Assembly: GCA_963556195.1 (NCBI GenBank)
Contig: OY744551.1
Location: forward strand, 12,795,096 to 12,859,095
From: Sepiola atlantica
Taxonomy: Eukaryota > Mollusca > Cephalopoda > Sepiida > Sepiolidae
Direction: 5' to 3'
DNA: 64,000 nucleotides
In this document: positions 1 to 10,500 of the stretch, in pieces
Layout of the letters: every line of letters begins with the position of its first letter
Position numbering within the stretch: the stretch's first letter is position 1
Program-made: the position numbers and the translations under genes
Notes under the pieces: generated by a model
The model's input: the letters and a program-made list of their open reading frames with translations, nothing else
Told to the model about the DNA's origin: nothing
Database searches by the model: none

Positions 1-892
1 ATCGCGGCATCACAGTTAAACCTTAATCTAGGATTCAAACCAACCGCAGATTTGGAATCAGAACCTTCGATCCGGTGTCTTCGTTCTCTTTTAGTTAATT
101 GAAAAAGAACGTCAAATAATTTGACGTGTTGTTCTCTAAAAACAGAAACAAATATTTATTAAAAATGGATAAAAAATATTTGATAATACGATTTATATTT
201 ATAAAAAAATCAAATGTTATACGTAATTTTCTTTGTTTCGCTCTATTTATTTTCGACACCCGAACTATTTTAGATTCATGCGCAGAAGTAAACAAAAATC
301 CCACGCCGAACTCGACGTGCCCTCATTTTCTCCCAGATAGTTTTATGCATATGATACATATTTATACATATGATTTAAATTATATAAAAATAGGATATAT
401 TTGAAGTTTTAAAAAGGGGTTAAGCCCTCATAGCCCCTTTAAGTGTGCACTTAAATAGATTAATAAAGCAAAATATTTGGTTAATTCGTCGTTTCACAGC
501 CAAAATGTCGGACATTGAGGTGTTTGCATTTTTTCGACCTACCAAATGAGTAAGTAAACGTAAATAAATTGTTTGGGACTAAAAATTACCGTAAATTGAT
601 GTAAAGGAAATACATTTGGTAAATTAGTTCAACAATATTTATTTGGGTTTACGTGCTCATTTGTGAGGTCAGCAAAATATCAGAAAAATGAAGCCGATTC
701 ATTGTCCGTAATTGCGACTGTGAAACGCTGAATTAACCAAATATTTACGTTAAATCGATGGCCTTGTGGATTAGCGTTCGCCTTATTTTCTCATACGTTA
801 TGTCATCGTGGGTCGCGTTTAACACAAGACGATTGTTTTTTTTTGCAATAGTGTTCCAGTTATTTTCTAGCTGATATCGCCGATCATCATGA

Positions 893-1475
893 ACCAACAT
901 AAAATATTTATTAAAAAATGGATGAAAAATATTTAAATAAAAAATTGATGAAAATTATTTAAGAAAAATGGATGAAAAATTTTGAATAAGACATGGATAT
1001 AAAATACATAATAAACAAATTTGATGAAAAATATTTAATAAAAAAATGGATGACAAATAGTTAATAAAAAGTTGATATAGATATTCTTTAAAAATGGATG
1101 AAAAATAGTTAATAAACAATTGATGAAAATATTTAATTAAAAACCAGATGAAAAATATGTACTTAAAAGATTAATTAAAAATATTTAATAAAAAATAGAT
1201 GAGAAATATTTCATAAAGGAATGGATGAAAAATATTTAATAAAAAATTGGAATAATAATATTTAATTAAAAAATGGATGATAAATATTTAATAAAAAATG
1301 GATGACAAATATTTAATAAAAAATGGATGAAAAATATTTAATAAAAAATTGGAATAATAATATTTAATAAAAAAATGGATGACAAATATTTAATAAAAAA
1401 ATGGATGATAAATATTTAATGAAAAATGGATGAAAAATATTTAATAAAAAATGGATGACAAATATTTAATAGATA
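893..1475. repeat. AT-rich minisatellite, about 27-bp unit, copy A
   Basis: About twenty diverged units of the type ATGGATGAAAAATATTTAAT, with variants ending in TTGGAATAATAAT. The array is shared with copy B at 32883-33487 with small differences in unit order, so it predates the segmental duplication. Non-coding. Confidence 0.9.
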
Positions 1476-2410
1476 TTCTTTACATCTAATCCTGTTATAC
1501 AATTTTATAAAAGTTGAGGAGCCTGGTATAAACAGGTACTTCAACAAGTTATTGATAATTAAACTTGAAAGACGACCCGATATTGCACGGGATTTAAATA
1601 GGATCAGTATTATGTACTATTCACATCGTGCTATTTTCTTACTTTTTATTGTGCCTCCTCGCGTTCAACACCCTAATTTGGTCGGAATAAGTTGAAAGGC
1701 TGGAACACTCTCTGAATTGGTACCTGATACATATAGATGAAATTTTATTAATGCCGATTATACATATTTTAAGTTTTAAAGGAACATTGCCCCCCCCCCC
1801 TGCGTAACTTAGATATAAGGGAACATATATATTTGGCATATATTTAATAACGTAAAGATTCGGGACCAATGTGTCACTTAGAGATGGTGCCACATAGATA
1901 TTCGGAACATAGAGGGTACTGTAAAGATTCAGGACACTTTTTATCGTCTTTCCCGGATATTTTATACATATGATATAAAATGTTATCAAGATAAGATTTA
2001 TTTGAAGATTTTAAGAGGGTTCATAGCTTCTATAGTTTAGGTTGCCACTTAGATATTCGGGTCCACTTCCATTGTCTTCCCCAGTAAACTTTATACATAT
2101 GATACATATTTGTACACATGATTAACATTTGTATGAAAACATGATATATTTGAAGCTTTAAGGAGCTTATTCAGGGGTGCACTTAGAGATTCGAGAATAT
2201 TTCCATTTTACATAAGAATACACTTTTAGATATTATAGAGATTCTCTAACTTTTCTTTCTATAGGGAACACACAAACATCACACGCAAAATACATACACA
2301 CATATATTGAGATTTATATATTTAGATAAATAGGAAGACGATTTGCAAATCTAAACAAAACGTAGTTTATACTTTTTGAGGTCGTTCCAACATTCGACTG
2401 TTGTATTCAA

Positions 2411-2574
2411 CCATTGGCGCAAATGCAATTCAAATTACACATCACTCTCCATGTCTTCTCAAAAGAAATCTTTAATCAGCTACAGACAAATTAAATATCA
2501 TTTGAGACATACAGACTAGCATTGTGTTTTCCTATTATTTTAATTAGCTGATTGTTCGTTGATTCTATATAAAG
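2411..2574 (+). promoter_or_regulatory. S-crystallin promoter, copy A
   Basis: A TATA box (TATATAAAG, 2566-2574) lies about 104 bases before the ATG at 2678. A 27-bp block starting CCATTGGCGCAAATGC (2411-2437) is unchanged in the promoters at 6077 and 34446 and sits 142-156 bp upstream of TATA in all three. It combines a CCAAT-like motif in inverse orientation and an ATGCAAT octamer-like core. Conservation and position suggest a transcription-factor site; which factor is unknown. The 5' UTR (about 2595-2677) is also alike in all three cassettes. Confidence 0.75.
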
Positions 2575-2677
2575 TCAGTAAACTCGTTGCTTCCGTATCA
2601 TTCGAGTCGAAGAGAGCATTGCGCAAACTTACTTACCAAAAATACACTGTTGACCCGTCCGTTCTACATTAACCACC

Positions 2678-2810
2678 ATGCCTAACTACACTCTGTACTA
2701 CTTCAATGGCCGCGGCCGTGCCGAGATCCTTCGTATGATGATGGCCGCTGCCGGCGTCAAATACATGGACAAGAGGTTCGAATTCAACGAATGGGACAAA
2801 TACAGGAATG
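2678..2810 (+). CDS. S-crystallin exon 1, distal copy with intact ATG
   Basis: Reads [16 protein letters not shown] and on to RN, then a GTAAGAATTG donor after 133 nt (44 codons plus 1 nt). This is the start of the thioredoxin-like domain of sigma-class GST/S-crystallin; Tyr8 (counting Met) matches the catalytic tyrosine position of squid GST. No exon 2 follows before the next promoter and exon 1 at 6328. It may be the remnant of a third gene that lost exons 2-6, or an alternative first exon that splices to 7578: the phase is correct (codon 45 becomes GAT, Asp) and would give an ATG-started 273-aa protein. RNA data would decide. Confidence 0.85.
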
Positions 2811-2920
2811 GTAAGAATTGTTTTTTTTAATTATTTCTCTTAATAGATTAATCGAGAAAATATAAACAATATAAGAAAAGCGTTGTCAACTCCTCTAACT
2901 ACAACCACTTACCCTCTCTC

Positions 2921-2963
<43 letters not shown>
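2921..2963. repeat. (CT)n microsatellite, intron 1
   Basis: Pure CT dinucleotide run just after exon 1. The same run, different in length, occurs at about 34960-35009 after exon 1 of gene 2. Confidence 0.9.
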
Positions 2964-2967
<4 letters not shown>

Positions 2968-3379
2968 CTAAAACTAAACGAAAATTCCATGAACAAAGTT
3001 TCTTTCCTCGAACTACCGATCTGGAGAATTAATATCGCGGGCTGCTTCTCAGCTTACTACTACATTGTAGTTTTGAAGTCATATGTAAACAAATTCTTGT
3101 TAAGTCGTCCTCCTAAATAACATAACTCTGCTAATCTCCCGCCATCATTACCAACGATATCGCTGTTGTTTCACCATCCACCTACCACTCATCACCCCTA
3201 ATCCTCGAGTAGATTTTGGGCCTTAATATGTAATTAAACTGTAGTGAAAAAAATATCGTCGTGAATGACAGTCGAGCAAATAATTCCTGAAGCCAACAAA
3301 GTTTCGATTATCAAGCGAAATCCTTCACTGGTTGCAAATTATTATACATATATATTAAAACACTCTCTATATAAGAGTA

Positions 3380-3751
3380 TTTATTTACTCCTCTCCAGGA
3401 GTTAGGCACAAGGCCAGTTTTTATGTTACTCCCTTAAGTAAGATGTGACCTAATGTCGGGTCGGGAAAGTGGAGTTTGAAAAGCCAGCGCCCGATAGGTG
3501 AGCACTCTGGCCATTAAAAATTGCCTGGACAGCCCCGTCGGCATTCCCCGGTAGGGGCGCCTCAGAGAGTAAGCAATAAACTTACTCTTCCTCAAAGAGG
3601 GGAGCGAAGCCTGGGAGGGTGAACCTCTTAGAACTGCACAGGACAGACCCATAGACCAGCGTAAATCAAGCCCCGAAGGCCAAGACAATACCAGTCTGTG
3701 GGGTGCAGTATCCATCGGAACAGATACTACACCTTGATCTTAGCCAAAAGG
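3380..3751 (-). mobile_element. U2-snRNA-headed SINE, full-length copy with TSD
   Basis: On the minus strand the element begins CCTTTTGGCTAAGATCAAGG followed by TGTAGTATCTGTTC. This is the 5' part of U2 snRNA, including its branch-site-pairing GUAGUA. About 330 nt of unrelated body follow, ending CTGGCCTTGTGCCTAACTCC and GGAGAGGAGTAAATAAAT. It is flanked by 13-bp direct repeats CTATATAAGAGTA at 3367-3379 and 3752-3764, as expected for LINE-mobilised SINE insertion. The same element is at 35425-35797 in copy B, so the insertion predates the duplication. Other copies: 4091, 35810, 60287, with decayed ones at 6630 and 61010. Confidence 0.85.
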
Positions 3752-3950
3752 CTATATAAGAGTAATCAGGACAAAGTTGACACTTTTTAGAAAGAGAAGA
3801 AAAAACGTATTGGCCAACAATTGACGTATTCACAAAATAGGTGTACCTCGTAGACAATCTTTAGACAAATACGTCTTACGGGACCGGAACTGGGAACACG
3901 CGGCGTTCACGGTGTCTTTCGAAAAATGTCTTCATGCCAATTTAAAACAG

Positions 3951-4020
<70 letters not shown>
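3951..4020. repeat. (TA)n microsatellite
   Basis: Pure TA run of about 70 bases. The same locus in copy B is 36161-36232 and differs in length. Confidence 0.97.
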
Positions 4021-4024
<4 letters not shown>

Positions 4025-4090
4025 GTAAGTATATATAATTAATTATTCAATAATAAATATCTAATTATTATCCACACACGTATATGATTT

Positions 4091-4424
4091 ATCTCGGCCC
4101 TTTGGCTAAGATCAAAGTGTAGTATTTGTTCCGATGGATACTGCACGCCTGTCCTGTGCAGTTCTAGGAGGTCCACCCTCCCAGGCTTCGCCTCCCCTCT
4201 TTGGGGAGGAGTAAGTTTATTTCTTACTGTCTGAGGCGCTCCTACCGGGGAATGCCGACGGGGCTGCCCAGGCAATTTTTAAATGGCCAGAGTGCTCACC
4301 TCTCGAGCGCTGGCTTTTAACCCCACTTGCTCGACCCGATCTTGGGTCACATCTTACTTGTGGGAGTAAGATAAAACTGGCCTTGTGCCTAACTCCGCGA
4401 GGAGTAAATTAAAAAAAAAAAAAA
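4091..4424 (+). mobile_element. U2-snRNA-headed SINE, plus strand, in copy A only
   Basis: Starts ATCTCGGCCCTTTGGCTAAG, matching the first U2 stem-loop, continues ATCAAAGTGTAGTATTTGTT and ends GGAGTAAATT followed by about 14 A. Compared with the 3380 copy it lacks about 55 nt between the head and GTCCTGTGCAGTTCTA, so it may be a shorter subfamily. Copy B has the unoccupied site (near 36306-36340), where 28 bp replace the SINE. This insertion therefore differs between the duplicates. Confidence 0.85.
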
Positions 4425-4443
4425 TCACATAGAAACAAACTTG

Positions 4444-5140
<697 letters not shown>

Positions 5141-5616
5141 ATATATATGTACATGGAATCTATAAGAAATGTCGAACCCTACCCTTTATTACATCCATGT
5201 GGATAGCTTGTCCTCATTCCGTCAGACATTATCATGTAGAAGTATTAAGTAATTTCAAACGAGAATTGCCCACATGATCTTACTGATGAGACGATCACCA
5301 AAGTGACTCACTAACATCTGTTGCCCAACGGTGAGTAACACTCAGCTTTAAGTGACACTCTTCTACAGTCGATACTAGTTAAACATAAAATAACAATTAA
5401 CACTTCTACACAATTATGAGTGACGAAACGAGAACCATCTACCCCATTGCATAAAATAAGTCTGAAATTCAATATAGATTCCCTAATCAGACGTAAGGAT
5501 TCCGAATTAGCAGGGGGAGCTTATATCGCCCAACACGATGTTAATATAAGAGCCATGATGAAGGTAGTAGTCCGAATAATTTAAATACTATTCTAATAAA
5601 CCTTTCTTACCACCGA

Positions 5617-5927
5617 TTGCCATTGCTGATAGCACCCTTCCCGAGAATCCAACAGTTCGGCCTAACATTCACAGGCAACAAAAATGGAATAGATACATAC
5701 AGGATACTACCAAGTATGTTGAGAAAAATGTGGGCTCCCTTTACTGGGTTAGAATACTACTCCCCCTTGCTAGTATTTCATATCTCTATAAAGCCACCAT
5801 TCGCCTATGTATGGAGTGTTGTATCCACATCTGGGTTAGTGCACAAACCACTTGTCTCTTCTTCTTGGACAACGTGTGAAAAAGTATTTATTTAACCTAA
5901 AAAAGTACTTCGCTCTCTACCAAGCCC
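5617..5927 (+). pseudogene. Non-LTR retrotransposon RT 3' fragment, copy A
   Basis: Stops and frameshifts are present, but pieces read like the end of a CR1/Jockey-type reverse transcriptase ([22 protein letters not shown], and in another frame the hallmark of a tyrosine-rich linker). The fragment ends at the duplication breakpoint. Copy B (37017-37735) continues into the typical RT C-terminal region, which supports the call. The same family recurs at 39876, 40278, 60220 and 61409. Confidence 0.6.
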
Positions 5928-6076
5928 TCTTTCACTTGTATCGGACTGCAGATTGAAATTACTTTTGCATCAGATAAAAAAGATTAAATTTGAATTGGAA
6001 TATTCGCGCTTACAATAAGAATAAAAAGAGTTTTACACTTTTGGAGGCTGTTCCAACCTTCGACTATTGTTTTCCG

Positions 6077-6225
6077 CCATTGGCGCAAATGCAATTCAAA
6101 TTATACAATTTAATCTCAGTTCTTTCTGAATTAACGACTTTAATCAGTCGCAGAAGAAGAAAATGCACTTTGAGACATTTTTCCATTATTTTAATTAGTC
6201 TTTTGTTCGTGGATTCGATATAAAG
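6077..6225 (+). promoter_or_regulatory. S-crystallin gene 1 proximal promoter
   Basis: Carries the conserved upstream block (6077-6103, identical in all three cassettes) and a TATAAAG box at 6219-6225. Here the sequence before the box is CGA instead of CTA, making it one TA shorter than the TATATAAAG of the other two. The 5' UTR (CTTACTTACCAAAATACACA, 6280-6299) is close to that of gene 2. Confidence 0.75.
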
Positions 6226-6327
6226 TCAGTAAACTCGTATCTTCCCTATCATTCGAGTCGAAGAGAGCCTTGCGCAAACTTACTTACCAAAATACACAGT
6301 TGACCTGTCCGCTCTGCATTGACCACC

Positions 6328-6460
6328 GTGCCTAACTACACTCTGTACTACTTCAATGGCCGTGGCCGTGCCGAGATCCTTCGTATGATGATGGCCGCTG
6401 CCGGCGTCAAATACATGGACAAGAGATTCGAGTTCAACGAATGGGACAAATACAGGAACG
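6328..6460 (+). CDS. S-crystallin gene 1 proximal exon 1, start codon GTG
   Basis: Same length (133 nt) and donor (GTAAGAATTG) as the other two exon-1 copies, and the same protein reading [15 protein letters not shown]. The initiator, however, is GTG (6328-6330) in the context GACCACCGTGCC, where the others have ACCACCATGCC. All other differences are silent (for example GGT for GGC, GAG for GAA, AAC for AAT). The next in-frame ATGs encode the Met-Met-Met run near residues 20-22, which would drop the catalytic-position Tyr and the first strand. A single base error cannot be excluded. Confidence 0.85.
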
Positions 6461-7090
6461 GTAAGAATTGTTTTACATACTTGTTAAATATATGTAATAG
6501 AAGTAAACGTTCTTACCTGCCACAACTTGTGTCGGTGTGTTCGTACAAGTCGATATATGTCGTCGACGATCGGGCAGACAGATGGGGGACCGTTGTGGTG
6601 TCTTCTGTCACCGCTCTGCTGGGCCGTGGTATAGTTCAGTTCTGTATCAGGAGGTCCACCCTTCCAGAATTTACCCTCTCTTTGAGAAGGGGTTAGTTTA
6701 TTGCTAATCGCGTGCGGTGCCCCTACCGGGGAATGCCGACGGAGCTGCTCAGATTTTTATTTAAATCAGAGCACGTTAATCAATATTATTTTATGACATA
6801 ATAGTGCTCAATATTTTATTTAGACCAAGTATTTTCTCTATTATGTATTTTTTGTTGGTTTCTCGTATATTTAAAAAAACAAGGTGCCGGAATTTAGGGA
6901 GTAACACCCTATAAATTGTAAATTATACAAAAATATAACATGCCCATGTTACTCACCGTGAGTCAGATAAATTTAATATTCCAATAGCCATGTTTTGTAT
7001 TTTTTTTTATTTGTATTTTTTGCACATTAAAAAAAAACATAACATTTATGTGAATTGTATTTTTACGGTCCGTTAATTTAGACGTGAGCC

Positions 7091-7148
<58 letters not shown>

Positions 7149-7320
7149 TATTTTTGGTGTAGTTACACGTTCGTGCTTTTAGATAAATCAATATTAAACC
7201 TTGTAAATAATGAAAAGATTCTACTATGCAAAACCAGAGTAATGATCAATAAATTTTGGTTCCATTAAGGTAATTAAAAGTTTTGCTTGACACGAATTTT
7301 TAGCCTTGTCGAATCGAAAT

Positions 7321-7368
<48 letters not shown>

Positions 7369-7475
7369 CTATTTGTTGTTGTTTATTATCTACGGACGTA
7401 TACGTTTAATCTTTTTTCAATCAAGACTCTTCAGCGTAGAAGTTTGACTATTCACTACTGGTCACACGATTCGAA

Positions 7476-7512
<37 letters not shown>

Positions 7513-10500
7513 TTATTTTATATATTATATATCATTAAAATGCATATTAATTAAAAATAAATATTATTATTTTTCAGATATGCCCTGCATGCGTGTTCCC
7601 GTCTTGGAGATGGACGGTGGCAACAAGATGCCCGAGACCATGGCCATTGCTAGGTACCTGGCCCGTGAACACAGTAAGTATAGCTTAAATAAGTAAACAC
7701 GAATAAACAGAAAATAAGTCAAACACTGTAATACACATATTATACTCACTTATAATGATTTTCACGGATAATATACTCATTTTTATTATTATTACAAAAG
7801 CTGTAAATGAGCGACGTTGTCCGGGATATAGTTAAATAATTTTAGTTTTTGCTTTTTTGTAAAGAAAAGGAAATACATTTGATTTCATGAGAGACAACAC
7901 ATTTTATATTCTTTAATTTAAAATATTATTTATTCCCCTTGCTAATTTTGAGTTTTCGGTAATAATTGTAAAATGTTTCCATAGTATCATTATTTTTATG
8001 GAAATAATATACCTGGCCCGAGAACACAGTAAGTATTTTTTAATGAGTCATTTTTGAAATTTTATTATACAGTTAATTTTGTTTACATTTTCTTTAAAAC
8101 TAAGGAATCAAAATCTATTAGTATTACTGTACAATTCTCAGCTTAATCGAGATTTAATAATTTTAGGAAGAATAGAATATAATAAATAATGATAATCTGT
8201 CTGTTAAACCTGACATCGTAATATGGGACAAAAGGGAGAAAGTAGCTACTCTAGTTGAAGTCAGTGTCCCTAATGATGCAGGATTAAACAGAGCAGAAAG
8301 GGAAAAGATTACGAAATACCAAGTATAAGTACGACATAAGTACGACATGAAAAGAAACTGGAATCTTAGGAAAATCTCCATCATATCAGTAATTATAGGA
8401 GCAGCAGAACTAATGAAGAAGAATTTCAAAAGCTATCTGGCGAGTATACCCGGTGAACCGAGTGCAAGAAAAAATACAAACTTAAAGAGACGTTCAGAAT
8501 CTTTAAAAAAAAGATTTCTAGGCTGGAGTGTCTGAAATTGCCGGTGAATGTCTGGCATCCGGTAGGATGCCCCATCTCCAGCAAAAACAGAAAGATAAGA
8601 AACATAAAAAAGAGAGAAACAAGACACATGAACATATATACTAAAATAAATTAATAAATAGTAACAAATATATTTAATCGTAGATTTAAACCTGTAAACA
8701 TAATGAACTAAAACATCAAATTATATATTCTACATAAACAACGACAATGTAATATCCCTTGCTTGATGGCGATCACGAAGACTCTAATCTCTTCGATATG
8801 GACCATGCACTTTTAAAGAAGTTAGTGCAAAAAACAGTTTCTTCCAACGATCTCATATTATCGCTTAACAGATCCTCGATGAACAGAAGCTTACCACATT
8901 TGATATCGGATGACCGAAATCTTTTAGTCAGCATCTTCCTCTTTCTTTCATTAGCTTTCTTTTCACCGTGTTTCCCCTAGCCTTTCATATCTTACTTCTC
9001 TCTCTTCTAACTACCAGGGTCATACTAACATATGAGCGACCACTACCCTCTTCAAACACTTAGCATACCTCCCATACCCAATACACTTAACTTCCATACC
9101 CTCCTCCATCTTCTCACTTTATATTTCTCCCTTGTTCTCTGTATAAAACTGAACTTGAATGTAATAATTTTCGATAAATCGCCTTAAAACTATTGGAGTC
9201 AATAAACCTTTTAAACATATTTTAATTAGGTTGTTCGTATTGATCAGCTAATTTCATATACTAACCATTTCGTATATAATTATGAATAATATATTCAAAT
9301 ACACCCATATACGTATGTGTTTCATGCCAAACCTGCAATCATCAGTATGGGAGTAGACAATCACTGACGGTCACCCGATTCGAACCCCAGTACGAAAGTA
9401 ATATTTGACTCAGTAGTCGAGCGCGTACCGATATGCCTATTACTCATTGTCTTGAAAGTCAATTATCGACTAAATCGCAAATTCAGTGTCCATTTAGCAA
9501 ACCGTCCAAAGAAATCAATAGGCATTCCTTAGTGTATAGAACAATGCATTAGTTTGGTCCGCTATCGATACTTTAGGTTTCACGAAATACTGTGATGTCA
9601 GCTAGCAAGGGTAAATATCGTGAATGTAACAGATCGCTATCTTTAGCCCTGTAGATTCAGGTTCCAATATGTCCATGAAACTGAAGGTATAGATGGAAGG
9701 CAAAATTAATATATACTACCATTTGAAATAATACATATGTTCATTTTGCATGAGGTACTTATGTAAATTAGTCAAAAATACCTAACGTCTCTAGATGAAG
9801 AACATTTTGATTTTTCATAACTCACCTGCATAATTATAAAATTCTCATTGTCACTTCTTTAGATTTCTACCCCAAGAGCAGCATGGACATGATGAGGTGT
9901 GACTATATCGCTGATTGCTTCTATGAAATCATGCACGATTACATGAGGTACTACCACTGGAAGAACGGACGCTTCAGGGTGAGTCAGTATTTTTTGTATT
10001 TGTTGTAAAATAAACACGGTAGAATATGTGAAATTTCCTTTTACGAGTAATGTATTTTGAGAGCAATATATTCTGAGAGCAATGTATTTCGAGAGCAATA
10101 TATTCTGAGAGCAATATATTCTGAGAGCAATATATTCTGAGAGTAATGTATTTCGAGAGCAATATATTCTGAGAGCAATATATTCTGAGAGCAATATATT
10201 CTGAGAGCAATGTATTTCGAGAGCAATATATTCTGAGAGCAATATATTCTGAGAGCAATGTATTTCGAGAGCAATATATTCTGAGAGCAATGTATTTCGA
10301 GAGCAATATATTCTGAGAGCAATATATTCTGAGAGCAATATATTCTGAGAGTAATGTATTTCGAGAGCAATATATTCTGAGAGCAATATATTCTGAGAGC
10401 AATGTATTTCGAGAGCAATATATTCTGAGAGCAATATATTCTGAGAGCAATGTATTCCGAGAGCAATATATTCTGAGAGTAATGTATTCCGAGAGCAATA

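Noticed and set aside
3434..3857. Minus-strand frames of 93 and 63 codons
   Set aside because: They lie within the SINE and recur in copy B because the sequence is duplicated, not because they are coding.
3400..4430. Functional U2 snRNA gene
   Set aside because: Only the first 40-50 bases resemble U2; stem IIa onward, the Sm site and the 3' stem are absent, and the copies are flanked by target-site duplications.
6319..6696. 125-codon ORF starting at TTG 6319
   Set aside because: It is exon 1 read through its donor into intron 1; the TTG is in the 5' UTR.
9380..9400. tRNA genes at B-box matches (also 10910, 45880, 49215)
   Set aside because: No cloverleaf with acceptor stem could be drawn; they are heads of SINEs with shared bodies.
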